DNA of 64,000 bases from Mycolicibacterium fallax (GCF_010726955.1 NZ_AP022603.1:3224001-3288000), one strand, 5' to 3'; shown: positions 32,458 through 41,698, numbered from the stretch's first letter. Numbers and translations: made by a program. The notes: generated from the letters alone by a model not told the origin.

Positions 32458-32742
32458 CTACACATCATTGGTGCGCCGAGTCGGCTGAAACTGCGGATTC
32501 ATCGCCGCCGGGCGGAAAACTCGGGTCGGCAGCCCCGGCTCGTCGAGCACGCTCATCAGCGGGTACGGCGGCCCGGAATTGGCCGGCGCGCCCCCGATGG
32601 CGCGCGGCCGGCTCCGCTCGATCAACTCCAGCAACTCCCGTTCGCCGTCGTCGAGTTTGCCGAGCAGCTTCTCCACGCGCTCCAGCGCGAACGTCCCCAG
32701 CATCAGCAGGCTGGGGACCAGCGTGGGGATCAACCATGACAC
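32458..32742 (-). CDS. small membrane protein (Rv3675 homologue)
   Basis: 94 residues from a GTG. One N-terminal membrane segment (SWLIPTLVPSLLMLGTFALE) is followed by a helix (RVEKLLGKLDDGERELLELI) and a Pro-rich tail. Placed between crp and nth as in M. tuberculosis. Function unknown. Confidence 0.8.
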   Translation of the reverse strand: MSWLIPTLVPSLLMLGTFALERVEKLLGKLDDGERELLELIERSRPRAIGGAPANSGPPYPLMSVLDEPGLPTRVFRPAAMNPQFQPTRRTNDV

Positions 32743-32838
32743 GAATCGCAGTTAACACCGGCAATATCTCAGGGCGATCACGTTTTGCCGACCGCTCGGT
32801 CGCACTTCGGCGCGTCGGCATCGCCTACCCTGTGACGG

Positions 32839-33573
32839 GTGACGAAGGCCAAGCAGGAGACCCGGTTGGGGCTGGTCCGACGGGCCCGGCGGATGAACCG
32901 GAAACTGGCCGTCGCGTTCCCGCAGGTGTACTGCGAACTGGACTTCACCAACCCGCTGGAACTGACCGTCGCGACCATCCTGAGCGCCCAGAGCACCGAC
33001 AAGCGGGTCAACCTGACCACCCCGGCCCTGTTTGCTCGATACCGCACCGCGCTGGACTACGCCTCGGCCAACCGGGTCGAGCTGGAGGAGCTGATCCGCC
33101 CGACCGGCTTCTACCGCAACAAGACGTCCGCGCTGATCGGGCTGGGCCAGGCCCTGGTGGAACGGTTCGACGGCGAGGTGCCCGCCGCGATGGCGGAGCT
33201 GGTCACGCTGCCGGGCGTCGGCCGCAAGACCGCCAACGTGGTGCTCGGCAACGCCTTCGGTGTCCCCGGCATCACCGTCGACACGCACTTCGGCCGGCTG
33301 GTCCGGCGCTGGGCGTGGACCGATGAGGAGGACCCGGTCAAGGTGGAGAAGGCGGTCGGCGAACTCATCGAGCGCAAGGAATGGACCCTGCTCAGCCACC
33401 GGGTGATCTTCCACGGCCGCCGGGTCTGCCACGCCCGCAAGCCGGCCTGCGGGGTGTGCGTGCTGGCCTCGGACTGCCCGTCCTACGGCATCGGCCCGAC
33501 CGACCCGCCGACCGCGGCGAAGCTGGTCCGGGGCCCGGAGACCGAGCACCTGCTCGCGCTGGCGGGGCAGTAG
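32839..33573 (+). CDS. nth: endonuclease III
   Basis: 244 residues from a GTG. HhH motif [17 protein letters not shown] with the catalytic Lys in GRKT, catalytic Asp in TVDTHFGRL, and a C-terminal 4Fe-4S loop with cysteines in [11 protein letters not shown] and SDC (C-X6-C-X2-C-X5-C). It removes oxidised pyrimidines and nicks the abasic site. The stop is adjacent to the next gene's ATG (33574), suggesting an operon with the thioredoxin-like gene. Confidence 0.96.
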   Translation: MTKAKQETRLGLVRRARRMNRKLAVAFPQVYCELDFTNPLELTVATILSAQSTDKRVNLTTPALFARYRTALDYASANRVELEELIRPTGFYRNKTSALIGLGQALVERFDGEVPAAMAELVTLPGVGRKTANVVLGNAFGVPGITVDTHFGRLVRRWAWTDEEDPVKVEKAVGELIERKEWTLLSHRVIFHGRRVCHARKPACGVCVLASDCPSYGIGPTDPPTAAKLVRGPETEHLLALAGQ

Positions 33574-34200
33574 ATGACCGGCACCGGCCGCACCATGATC
33601 GCGGTGATCGCCGTGCTGGTCGCGCTGGTCGCGGTGTTTGTGCTGGAACTGCGCGGGTCGCCGGCCGAGCCGGACGCCCCTGCCCCGGCGGTCGACGCCG
33701 CGGCGCTGGCCCAGGCCCGCGCCGACGCCGCGCTGCCGCCGTGTCCGTCCGGCGGCGACGGCACCGAGGTCGCCGCGCTGGCCGAGGTCACCGTGGCCTG
33801 CGCCGCCGACGGCGACCCGGTCCGGGTGGGCCCGGCGCTGGCCGTCGGCACCCCGGTGGTGCTGAACCTGTGGGCGTACTGGTGCGCGCCGTGCGCGGCC
33901 GAGTTGCCCGCGCTGGCCGAGTACCAGCGCCGCGCCGGGGACACCGTCACGGTGGTCACCGTGCACCAGGATCGCAACGAGGCGGCCGGGGTCGCCCGGC
34001 TGGCCGAACTGGGCGTGCGGCTGCCCACCCTGCAGGACGCCGACCGTCGCATCGCCGGTGCGCTGGGCGTTCCGAACGTGATGCCCGCCACCGTCGTGCT
34101 GCGCGCGGACGGTACCGTTGCCCAGATCTTGCCGCGGGAATTCGCCCACGCCGACGAGGTCGAGGCCGCGGTCGCCGCGGCGCTGGAGAAGCCCCGGTAA
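33574..34200 (+). CDS. membrane-anchored TlpA/CcdX-like thioredoxin (Rv3673c homologue)
   Basis: 208 residues. Signal-anchor at 5-25 (MIAVIAVLVALVAVFVL), then a thioredoxin fold with active site NLWAYWCAPCAAEL (CxxC). The preceding cysteines PPCPSGG and VACAADG form a second pair. Predicted to act on the outer face as a disulfide reductase, as for cytochrome c maturation factors. Its stop overlaps the Nudix start (TAATG). Confidence 0.9.
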   Translation: MTGTGRTMIAVIAVLVALVAVFVLELRGSPAEPDAPAPAVDAAALAQARADAALPPCPSGGDGTEVAALAEVTVACAADGDPVRVGPALAVGTPVVLNLWAYWCAPCAAELPALAEYQRRAGDTVTVVTVHQDRNEAAGVARLAELGVRLPTLQDADRRIAGALGVPNVMPATVVLRADGTVAQILPREFAHADEVEAAVAAALEKPR

Positions 34201-35003
34201 TGCCGGTGGCCGGTGCGGTCCGGAACGACGAAGAGGTGGTGCGCATGCCGATGCCCGGGTCCCCCGAGGTGTCCCCGGCCTGGCTGCGCCCGCTCGTCGA
34301 CAATCTCGACGGGGTGCCCAAGGCCTATCGCCGCCGGGTGCCGCTGGATGTCCTGGCCGCGATCACCGCGGCCAGCGCCACCGCGTCGCTGACCGGGACC
34401 CGGCGCGACGCCGCCGTGCTGGTGCTGTTCTCCGGTGCCCCCGACGCCGGGCCCGACGGCGGCCCGCCCGCCGACGCCGACCTGCTGGTCACCGTCCGCG
34501 CCTCCACACTGCGCCACCACGCCGGGCAGGCCGCCTTCCCGGGCGGTGCCGCCGACCCGGAGGACGCCGGCGCGGTGTCGACGGCGCTGCGGGAGGCCGC
34601 CGAGGAGACCGGCCTGGACACCTCCCGGCTGCGCACATTTGCCACCCTGGACAAGATGTTCATCCCGCCGTCGAACTTCCACGTGGTGCCGGTGCTGGCG
34701 TACTCCGCCGACCCCGGCCCGGTCACGGTGATGGACCCGGCGGAGACGGCGATGGTGGACCGGGTGCCGCTGCGGGCGTTCGTCAACCCGGAGAATCGGC
34801 TGATGGTGTACCGCGCCACCGGCAGCAAGCGGATGGCCGGGCCGGCGTTTCTGCTCAACCGGATGCTGGTGTGGGGCTTCACCGCGCACGTCATCTCGGC
34901 GATGCTCGATGCCGCCGGGTGGGCGCGCCCTTGGGACAGTAAGCGTGTGATGGAACTCGATGATGCGATGGCGCTCGTCGGTGGAGAGGACTTGACCCGA
35001 TGA
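34200..35003 (+). CDS. Nudix hydrolase, CoA pyrophosphatase type (Rv3672c homologue)
   Basis: 267 residues from the ATG overlapping the previous stop; the frame is open much further upstream but that part is shadow. Nudix box GGAADPEDAGAVSTALREAA followed by EETGL (GX5EX7REXXEEXGX variant), preceded by the NuCoA-type segment LRHHAGQAAFPGG. It should cleave CoA or related diphosphates. Four-base overlap with marP. Confidence 0.9.
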   Translation: MPVAGAVRNDEEVVRMPMPGSPEVSPAWLRPLVDNLDGVPKAYRRRVPLDVLAAITAASATASLTGTRRDAAVLVLFSGAPDAGPDGGPPADADLLVTVRASTLRHHAGQAAFPGGAADPEDAGAVSTALREAAEETGLDTSRLRTFATLDKMFIPPSNFHVVPVLAYSADPGPVTVMDPAETAMVDRVPLRAFVNPENRLMVYRATGSKRMAGPAFLLNRMLVWGFTAHVISAMLDAAGWARPWDSKRVMELDDAMALVGGEDLTR

Positions 35004-36187
35004 CGTCGTCGCAGTGGCTGGACATCGCGATCGTTGCGGTGGCGTTCGTCGCCGCGGTGTCCGGCTGGCGCTCCGGCGCGCTGGGCTCGCTGATGTCGCT
35101 GGTCGGCGTGGTCCTCGGCGCGGTGGCCGGCGTGCTGCTGGCGCCGCACCTGGTGTCCGGCATCGACGGCGACCGGATGAAGCTGTTCGCGACGCTGTTC
35201 TTGATCCTGGCGCTGGTGGTGATCGGCGAGATCGCCGGCGTGGTGGTCGGGCGGGCGGTCCGCGCGGCGCTGGAGAACCCGGTGCTGCGGGTGGTCGACT
35301 CGGTCGTCGGGGTGGCCGTGCAACTGGTGCTGGTGCTGGCCGCGACCTGGCTGCTGGCCACCCCGTTGACCACCTCGGGCCAGCCGAACCTGGCCAACGC
35401 GGTGCGCGGTTCGGTGGTGTGGGGCTACGCCGACTCGCTGGCCCCGGAGTGGCTGCGCGAGGTGCCCAAGCGACTCTCGGCGCTGTGGAACACCTCCGGC
35501 ATGCCCAGCGTGCTTGAGCCGTTCGGGCGCACCCCGATCGCCGAGATCAGCGCCCCGGACCCGGCCCTGGCGACCAGCCTGATCGTCGAGACGGTGCGCC
35601 CCTCGGTGGTGAAGATCCGCGGCGTCTCGCCGGGCTGCCAGAAGGTGCTGGAGGGCACCGGGTTCGTCTTCGCGCCCAACCGGGTGATGTCGAACGCGCA
35701 CGTGGTGGCCGGTTCGGATTCGGTCACCGTGGAATCCAACGGGCAGAGCTACGACGCGACCGTGGTGGCCTACGACCCCAACGCCGACATCTCCATCCTG
35801 GCGGTGCCGGAACTGCCGGCCGCCGCGCTGGAGTTCAACGACGACCGGGCCGACCCCGGCACCGACGCCATCGTGCTCGGCTATCCCGGCGGCGGCGACT
35901 TCCAAGCCACCCCGGCCCGGGTGCGCGAGGTCATCGAGCTCAACGGCCCGGACATCTACCGCACCACCACCCTCAACCGCGAGGTGTACACGATCCGCGG
36001 CACGGTCCGGCAGGGCAACTCCGGTGGTCCACTGATCGACCGCAGCGGCCGGGTGCTCGGGGTGGTGTTCGGCGCCGCCGTCGACGACGACGACACCGGT
36101 TTCGTGCTGACCGCCGAGGAGGTCCGCCGGCAGCGGGACAAGGTCGGCAACTCCGAGCGGGTGCCGACGGGGTCCTGCGTCGGGTAG
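35000..36187 (+). CDS. marP: MarP, acid-resistance membrane serine protease
   Basis: 395 residues. Four N-terminal membrane segments (about 7-135, colicin V production-like). A periplasmic chymotrypsin-fold domain has His in SNAHVVAGS, Asp in DPNADISILA and Ser in RQGNSGGPL. The cysteine in GCQKV and the one in the final GSCVG match the disulfide that stabilises M. tuberculosis MarP (Rv3671c). MarP cleaves the peptidoglycan hydrolase RipA in acid and is needed for acid survival. Last gene of the nth-to-marP operon. Confidence 0.95.
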   Translation: MTSSQWLDIAIVAVAFVAAVSGWRSGALGSLMSLVGVVLGAVAGVLLAPHLVSGIDGDRMKLFATLFLILALVVIGEIAGVVVGRAVRAALENPVLRVVDSVVGVAVQLVLVLAATWLLATPLTTSGQPNLANAVRGSVVWGYADSLAPEWLREVPKRLSALWNTSGMPSVLEPFGRTPIAEISAPDPALATSLIVETVRPSVVKIRGVSPGCQKVLEGTGFVFAPNRVMSNAHVVAGSDSVTVESNGQSYDATVVAYDPNADISILAVPELPAAALEFNDDRADPGTDAIVLGYPGGGDFQATPARVREVIELNGPDIYRTTTLNREVYTIRGTVRQGNSGGPLIDRSGRVLGVVFGAAVDDDDTGFVLTAEEVRRQRDKVGNSERVPTGSCVG

Positions 36188-36202
36188 GAGTTGCCCGGGA
36201 GG

Positions 36203-37162
36203 TCAGGCCCGCAGCTCACCGAGGAACCGCCCCAGCTGGTCGTTGACCGCGTCGGGGGCCTCCTCGTGCGCGAAGTGCCCGGCCCCGGGGATCGTGACGA
36301 AGCGCCCGTGCGGCGCCCAGCGCCTGCTGCGGGTGACGGCGTCGGCCAGCACGTAGGGGTCGGCCGCGCCGTGCAGGTGCAGCACCGGGATGGTCAGCGG
36401 GCGGTCCATCGCCCGCATGAAGCGCCTGCCCTCCGAGCGCAACTGGCTGCGCACCGCCCAGCGCTCGTATTCCAGCGCGCAGTGCGCCGCGCCGGGGATC
36501 CGGAACGCCACCCGCAACTGCGCGATGGTCTCGGCGAAATCCGCGGTCTGCTGCCAGGCCGGCGAGGCGCGGTGCCGGATCAGCGCCTCGAGTTCGCGGG
36601 CGTTGTGCCGGGTCAGCTGGTGTTCGGGCCAGCGCGGCAGCTGGTGCTGCAGCAGCGTCGGCAGCAGCGCGCGGCCCTGGTCGCGACGGGTCAGCGCGGC
36701 GCGTTTGAGGGCCGCCGGGTGCGGCGAGCTGACCACGGCGATGGCGTCGACCCGCCGCGGATGCAGCACCGAGGTGGCCCAGCAGACCAGCCCGCCGTCG
36801 GCGTGCCCGACCAGGGTGGCCGAGGTGTGCCCGAGCGCGCCGATCAGGCCGGCGGTGTCACCGGCCAGCGTCCAGCCGTCGTATCCGCGGGGCGGCTTGT
36901 CGCTGCCGCCGTACCCGCGCAGGTCCACCGCGACCACCCGGGCGCCGGTCAGGCCGCGCAGTTGGTGGCGCCAGGACCACCAGAAGCCGCCGAACCCGTG
37001 CAGCAGGATCACCAGCGGCCGGTCGGTCGGTGCGACGGCGGTGTCGGCGTCGGTCAGCGGGTCGGCCTCCACCACGTGGAAGCGGATGCCGTTGGCGTGC
37101 ACGTCCAGGTGGCGCCACGGACCGCCGAGTCGGACGGCCGACGGGTCCGGCGGCGCTACCAA
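36203..37162 (-). CDS. alpha/beta hydrolase, epoxide hydrolase-like (Rv3670/EphE homologue)
   Basis: 319 residues. Oxyanion HGFGGFWWSW, nucleophile elbow VGHADGGL with Asp as nucleophile (characteristic of epoxide hydrolases or dehalogenases), and catalytic His in PGAGHFAHEE. Cap domain between about 150 and 250. Soluble, no signal. The neighbour on the same strand is the Rv3669-like gene, five bases upstream. Confidence 0.9.
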   Translation of the reverse strand: MVAPPDPSAVRLGGPWRHLDVHANGIRFHVVEADPLTDADTAVAPTDRPLVILLHGFGGFWWSWRHQLRGLTGARVVAVDLRGYGGSDKPPRGYDGWTLAGDTAGLIGALGHTSATLVGHADGGLVCWATSVLHPRRVDAIAVVSSPHPAALKRAALTRRDQGRALLPTLLQHQLPRWPEHQLTRHNARELEALIRHRASPAWQQTADFAETIAQLRVAFRIPGAAHCALEYERWAVRSQLRSEGRRFMRAMDRPLTIPVLHLHGAADPYVLADAVTRSRRWAPHGRFVTIPGAGHFAHEEAPDAVNDQLGRFLGELRA

Positions 37163-37166
37163 ACCG

Positions 37167-37670
37167 TCACCAGCCGGACGGGTCGGTGGTCTTTTCCGGG
37201 ACCGGGCGCGCAGTCGCGGCCCGGTCCCCGCCGGAGAACATCGCGCGGGCGTCCTGCACCGTCCCGATGGTCATCCGGGGCCCGCGGATGCGGCGAACCT
37301 TCAGGTAGGCCAGGAAGCCGAGCAGCGCGGCCAGGGCCAGCATGACCACGAAGACGATCAGGAACGCCGCCCAGCGCACCAGCCAGACGTCGAGGACCTC
37401 CACGGCCAGGAAGAAGCCGATGAACGAGGAGTACAGCAGCACCACGATCGCGGCGATGGCGAACCCGCTGCCGGCCACCCCGCGCTTCACGTCGCGGGTG
37501 ATCTCGGTCTTGGCCAGCTCCACCTCGGCGCGCAGCAGGGTGGACACCTGGACGGTGGCTTCCTTGACCAGATCCCCGATCGAGGACTCGTCGGTGACCG
37601 CGTGCGGGTCCACCAGGGGGATGGACGTCACGGTCGCGGGTACGCCGTTGCGACGGTCAGCTTTGCTCAC
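37167..37670 (-). CDS. membrane protein, phage holin-like superfamily III (Rv3669 homologue)
   Basis: 167 residues. N-terminal cytoplasmic part with IGDLVKEATVQVSTLLRAEV (DUF1469/PF07332-like), then two membrane segments (AIAAIVVLLYSSFIGFFLAV and FLIVFVVMLALAALLGFLAY) and a basic tail. Function unknown. Probably cotranscribed with the hydrolase gene. Confidence 0.85.
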   Translation of the reverse strand: MSKADRRNGVPATVTSIPLVDPHAVTDESSIGDLVKEATVQVSTLLRAEVELAKTEITRDVKRGVAGSGFAIAAIVVLLYSSFIGFFLAVEVLDVWLVRWAAFLIVFVVMLALAALLGFLAYLKVRRIRGPRMTIGTVQDARAMFSGGDRAATARPVPEKTTDPSGW

Positions 37671-37820
37671 GGACGATCCTCCGGGGGTCGTGGCGGGTGC
37701 ACCTTATGTTGCCATGCGGGCCGCGGTGGCACGAGCCCGGGAGTTCTCGCCGGTAGGCTGGTGCGGCGAAACACCTGCGGTCGTGGTCGGGAACTGCAGC
37801 CGTTGATCCGGGAGGTTGTG

Positions 37821-38540
37821 GTGCGGTCCGATTGGCGCAGGTTTGCCGGTGTGCGGATGCTCGTCGCGGGGTTGGGCGTTGTCGGGGCGGCGGTGCTGAT
37901 GCCGCTGGCCGGCGGCGGGACCGCCGGCGCCGCGGAGAAGGTGGTGCTCGGCGGTGGCTCCGGCATCACCATCGACGGCGACGCGCACTGCACGCTGACC
38001 GCCATCGGCACCGACGTCCGCGGTGACCTGATCGGCTTCACCTCCGCGCACTGCGGCGGCCCGGGCGCGCTGGTCGCCCCGGAGTCCGACGAGGCCCTGG
38101 TGGTCGGCGAGATGGTGGCCGGCAACGAGGCGCTGGACTACGCCGTCATCCGCTTCGACCCGGCGCTGGTCACCCCCACCAACAACGTGGAGGGCTTCGT
38201 CATCGACGGACTCGGCCCGGACCCGGCGTTCGGGCAGGTGGCCTGCAAGCTCGGCCGCACCACCGGCCAGTCCTGCGGCGTGACGTGGGGTCCCGGACAG
38301 GATCCGGGCACCATCGTCAACCAGGTCTGCGGCGCGCCCGGGGATTCCGGGGCGCCGGTGACGGTCAACAACAAGCTGGTCGGGATGATCCACGGCGCCT
38401 ACAGCGACGCGCTGCCGACCTGCGTGGTCAAGTTCATCCCGCTGCACACCCCGGCGGTGACGATGTCGTTCAACACCCAGCTGGCCGACATCACCGCGAA
38501 GAACCGCCCGGGCACCGGGTTCCGTCCGATCGGGACCTGA
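37821..38540 (+). CDS. secreted chymotrypsin-like serine protease (Rv3668c homologue)
   Basis: 239 residues from a GTG with GGGAGG upstream; a GTG one codon earlier is too close to that site. Signal peptide (MLVAGLGVVGAAVLMPLAGG, ending near AGAA). Catalytic His in TSAHCGG, Asp in LDYAVIRF, Ser in GAPGDSGAPV. Cysteine pairs CTLT/AHC, CKLG/SCGV and VCGA/TCVV fit the alpha-lytic-protease fold. There is no large pro-region. Confidence 0.9.
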   Translation: MRSDWRRFAGVRMLVAGLGVVGAAVLMPLAGGGTAGAAEKVVLGGGSGITIDGDAHCTLTAIGTDVRGDLIGFTSAHCGGPGALVAPESDEALVVGEMVAGNEALDYAVIRFDPALVTPTNNVEGFVIDGLGPDPAFGQVACKLGRTTGQSCGVTWGPGQDPGTIVNQVCGAPGDSGAPVTVNNKLVGMIHGAYSDALPTCVVKFIPLHTPAVTMSFNTQLADITAKNRPGTGFRPIGT

Positions 38541-38547
38541 CCGGGCG

Positions 38548-40542
38548 CTACTTGGCCGCCCGGATCGCCTCGAAGACGCTGGCGTCCAGCAGGGCCGAGG
38601 TGTCACCCAGCGGCCTGCCCTCGGCGACGTCGCGCAGCAGCCGCCGCATGATCTTGCCGCTGCGGGTCTTCGGCAGCTCGGGCACCACGTGGATCTCCCG
38701 CGGCTTGGCGATCGGCGAGATCTCCCGGGCCACCTCGGCGCGCAGTTCATGGACCATGTCGTCGCGGCCGAGCTCCTTGGCGTGCTCCTTGAGGATGACG
38801 AACGCGCAGATCGCCTGCCCGGTGGTGGCATCGGTGGCCCCGACGACGGCGGCCTCGGCCACCCCGGCGTGCCCGACCAGCGCGGACTCCACCTCGGCGG
38901 TGGAGATCCGGTGCCCGGAGACGTTCATCACGTCGTCGATCCGGCCGAGCACCCAGATTTCGCCGTCGCTGCCGTAGCGGGCGCCGTCGCCGGCGAAGTA
39001 CCAGCCCTGCTCGGCGAACCGCGACCAGTAGGTCTCCACGAACCGATCCGGGTCGCCCCAGATGCCGCGCAGCATCGCCGGCCACGGCTTGTCCAGCACC
39101 AGGTAGCCGGTGGTGTGCTCACCGAAGTCCGGCGACGGCGCCAGCTCGTTGCCGTCGTCGTCGACGATCTTGGCCGAGATGCCCGGCAGCGCGCGCATCG
39201 CCGAGCCGGGCTTGCAGTGCGTGACGCCGGGCAGCGGGGCGATCATCGCCGCGCCGGTCTCGGTCTGCCACCAGGTGTCCACGATCGGGGTGTTGTCCTG
39301 GCCCATCACGTGCCGGTACCAGCGCCAGGCCTCCGGGTTGATCGGCTCGCCGACCGAGCCGAGCAGCCGCAGGCTGGACAGGTCGTGCTCGCGGACCAGC
39401 TCGCGGCCCCACCGCATGAAGGTGCGGATGACGGTCGGGGCGGTGTAGTAGATCGTGACGCCGTACTTGTCGATGACCTGGAAGTGCCGGTGCTCGTCGG
39501 GGGAGGCCGGGGTGCCCTCGTAGAGCACCTGGGTGGCGCCGTTGGCCAGCGGTCCGTAGACGATGTAGGTGTGCCCGGTGACCCAGCCGATGTCGGCGGT
39601 GCACCAGTAGACGTCGGTCTCGGGCTTCAGGTCGAACACGTAGTAATGCGTGTAGGCGGCCTGGGTGAGGAAGCCGGCCGAGCTGTGCACGACGCCCTTG
39701 GGCTTGCCGGTGGTGCCCGAGGTGTAGAGCAGGAACAGCGGGTGCTCGGAGTCGAAGGCCTGCGGGGTGTGCTCGTTGGAGACGGTGCTCATCGCCTCGT
39801 CCCACCACAGGTCGCGGCCCGCGGTCATCGGGGTGTCCATCCCGGTGCGGCGCACCACCAGCACGTGCTCGACGGTGTTGGCGTCGGGGTCCAGGCCCTC
39901 GAGGGCCTCGTCGACACCGGTCTTCAGCGGCACCGCCGCGCCGCGGCGGAACTGTCCGTCGGTGGTGATGACCATCTTCGCCTCGGCGTCCTCGATCCGG
40001 GCGCGCAGCGCGGTCGAGGAGTAGCCGGCGAACACCACCGAGTGCAGGGCGCCCACCCGCGCGCAGGCCAGCATGGCCACCACCGCCTCGGGGACCATCG
40101 GCATGTAGATCGCGACCCGGTCGCCCGCGGTGACGCCGAGGTCGGTCAGCACGTTGGCGGCCCGGCAGACCTCGTCCTTGAGCTCGGCGTAGGTCAGCGA
40201 CCGGGCATCGCCGACGGGTTCGCCCTCCCAGTGAATGGCCACCCGGTCGCCGTGCCCGGCCAGCACATGCCGGTCCACGCAGTTGAAGGCGACGTTGAGC
40301 TTGCCGCCGCCGAACCACTTGGCGAACGGCGCCCCGGACCAGTCCAGCACCTCGGTGAAGGGGGTGTTCCAGCTCAAGCGATTGGCCTGGGTGGCCCAGA
40401 AGGCGAGCCGGTCCGCGTCGGCCTCGTCGTACATAGCCGCAGTCGCGTTGGCGCTTGCAGCGAACTCCGCCGAGGGCGGGAACAGTGGCAGCTCGGGTTG
40501 CGTCTCGGTCATTCCTGTGAGACTAGTCACCGAACGTTGCAT
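38548..40542 (-). CDS. acs: acetyl-CoA synthetase
   Basis: 664 residues. ANL-superfamily motifs: LYTSGTTGKPKGVVHS (P-loop, A3), TWWQTETGA (A5), YWSRFAEQGWYFAGD, GRIDDVMNVSGHRISTAEVE (A8 hinge), and the acetylatable Lys in PKTRSGKIMRR. Makes acetyl-CoA from acetate, ATP and CoA; in mycobacteria the Lys is acetylated by a cAMP-dependent acetyltransferase. Divergent from the Fic-like gene, with no dpp transporter genes between. Confidence 0.97.
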   Translation of the reverse strand: MQRSVTSLTGMTETQPELPLFPPSAEFAASANATAAMYDEADADRLAFWATQANRLSWNTPFTEVLDWSGAPFAKWFGGGKLNVAFNCVDRHVLAGHGDRVAIHWEGEPVGDARSLTYAELKDEVCRAANVLTDLGVTAGDRVAIYMPMVPEAVVAMLACARVGALHSVVFAGYSSTALRARIEDAEAKMVITTDGQFRRGAAVPLKTGVDEALEGLDPDANTVEHVLVVRRTGMDTPMTAGRDLWWDEAMSTVSNEHTPQAFDSEHPLFLLYTSGTTGKPKGVVHSSAGFLTQAAYTHYYVFDLKPETDVYWCTADIGWVTGHTYIVYGPLANGATQVLYEGTPASPDEHRHFQVIDKYGVTIYYTAPTVIRTFMRWGRELVREHDLSSLRLLGSVGEPINPEAWRWYRHVMGQDNTPIVDTWWQTETGAAMIAPLPGVTHCKPGSAMRALPGISAKIVDDDGNELAPSPDFGEHTTGYLVLDKPWPAMLRGIWGDPDRFVETYWSRFAEQGWYFAGDGARYGSDGEIWVLGRIDDVMNVSGHRISTAEVESALVGHAGVAEAAVVGATDATTGQAICAFVILKEHAKELGRDDMVHELRAEVAREISPIAKPREIHVVPELPKTRSGKIMRRLLRDVAEGRPLGDTSALLDASVFEAIRAAK

Positions 40543-40611
40543 TTCGGTTGCCAGTCACAGATTCCCGGCCGGAATCCGGCTGCGGCGGGTCCGCGAGTAG
40601 CGTTGGCCGCC

Positions 40612-41352
40612 GTGAGCACCGACCCGTTGGCCCCGTTGGCCCAGCTGCCCGGGGTGGCAGAGGCCGCCGACGCGGCCCGCGACGCGCTCGGTAAGGCGCA
40701 CCGCCATCGCGCGAACCTGCGCGGCTGGCCGGTGACCGCGGCGGAGGCGTCGCTGCGGGCGGCGCGGGCCTCCTCGGTGCTCGACGGCGGCGCGCTCAAG
40801 CTCGACGAGGACTCCGCCGCCGACCCGGTGTTCGCCGGTGCGCTGCGGGTGACCCAGGCGCTGGAGGGTGGCGAGACCAACCTGATCGGGGTGTGGCGGC
40901 GGGCCCCGCTGCAGGCGCTGGCCCGGTTGCACATGCTGGCCGCGGCCGACCTGGTGCCGGAGGACGCGCTCGGCCGGCCCCGACTCGAGCCCGAGGTGTC
41001 GGCGCGGCTGGATCTGCTGTCCCGGTTGGTGACGGGCGGGTCGAAGGTACCCGCGCCGATCCTGGCGGCGGTCGCACACGGGGAGATGCTGGCGCTGGCC
41101 CCGTTCGGCAGCGCCGACGGCGTGGTGGCCCGCGCGGTCAGCCGGCTGGTGACGATCGCGACCGGCCTGGACCCGCACGGGCTCGGCGTGCCGGAGGTGT
41201 TCTGGATGCGCCGCCCGGGTGACTATCGCAGCGCGGCAGCGGACTTTGCCTCGGGCACCGAGCAGGGACTGCGCGACTGGATCCTGCTGAGCTGCCGGGC
41301 GATGCAGGACGGCGCCCGCGAGGCGCTGTCCATCGCGGACGCGAAGAAGTAG
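40612..41352 (+). CDS. Fic-fold-like protein with degenerate active site (Rv3662c homologue)
   Basis: 246 residues from a GTG. The N-terminal ARASSVLDGGALKL resembles the SSxIEG segment of Fic proteins. The motif region reads AHGEMLALAPFGSADGVVAR (about 155-174), aligning with the Fic core HPFxDGNGRxxR but with Ala at the catalytic His and GSADGVVAR instead of DGNGRxxR. I therefore infer an inactive or re-purposed Fic fold; M. tuberculosis annotation is conserved hypothetical. Downstream lies the Ms1-like RNA on the opposite strand. Confidence 0.8.
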   Translation: MSTDPLAPLAQLPGVAEAADAARDALGKAHRHRANLRGWPVTAAEASLRAARASSVLDGGALKLDEDSAADPVFAGALRVTQALEGGETNLIGVWRRAPLQALARLHMLAAADLVPEDALGRPRLEPEVSARLDLLSRLVTGGSKVPAPILAAVAHGEMLALAPFGSADGVVARAVSRLVTIATGLDPHGLGVPEVFWMRRPGDYRSAAADFASGTEQGLRDWILLSCRAMQDGAREALSIADAKK

Positions 41353-41365
41353 CCGGGCGCGAAAC

Positions 41366-41667
41366 GTAAAAGCGGGCGGCGCCCCGAGGTGTCTCGGATC
41401 GCCGCCCGCTAGCACGGAGTACCGGTTACCAGGCGTGCTGGGTGGGTTGCGCGGGGTGGCCTCGGCGTTCTTGCGAGACGACCCATCGCGGCCCCACCCC
41501 TGGGGTCATATGCATGGATTCGTGATTCGCAGTTACGCAGGCCCGCAACACTTCTGCCCTGTCAGCGGCTATGGCTCCGCGTGGGTGCCGGGGTCCGTGC
41601 TGGGTAGTCCGGGTCGGGAGGCGGAACCTTCTCTTCTGGTTCGGTCTTGGCCTTCCCGGTCTGCCGT
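41366..41667 (-). ncRNA. Ms1 (MTS2823/ncRv13661)-like RNA polymerase-binding RNA
   Basis: Position: directly downstream of the Rv3661 homologue on the same strand, where MTS2823 lies in M. tuberculosis. Promoter: TTGCTG (41702-41697), 17-base spacer, TACAAA (41679-41674). A terminator hairpin at 41410-41371 ends with CTTTTACGTTT. The implied transcript is about 300 nt, the size of Ms1/MTS2823. Ms1 binds core RNA polymerase in stationary phase. Sequence identity itself could not be compared. A Crp-like palindrome overlaps the promoter. Confidence 0.65.
41371..41410 (-). terminator. terminator of the Ms1-like RNA
   Basis: AGCGGGCGGC (41371-41380) and GCCGCCCGCT (41401-41410) are perfect arms; the loop contains a second small stem (CGAG/CTCG). 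On the minus strand the stem is followed by TTTTACGTTT, so termination is mainly leftward; it can also end the converging 40612 gene. Confidence 0.8.
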
Positions 41668-41682
41668 GCCTCCTTTGTACTA

Positions 41683-41698
41683 CGTGACGGCCGTCACA
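41683..41698. promoter_or_regulatory. Crp-like palindrome in the Ms1-like promoter
   Basis: CGTGACGGCCGTCACA matches TGTGA-N6-TCACA in nine of ten positions. It covers the spacer and touches the -35 box. Confidence 0.5.

Noticed and set aside
33381..34199. Upstream extension of the Nudix frame through the nth and thioredoxin genes
   Set aside because: The protein would be Arg/Gly-rich shadow; the ATG overlapping the preceding stop gives the family length.
38689..40611. 887-codon frame opposite acs leading into the Fic-like gene
   Set aside because: Antisense shadow of acs; the GTG at 40612 starts the conserved protein.
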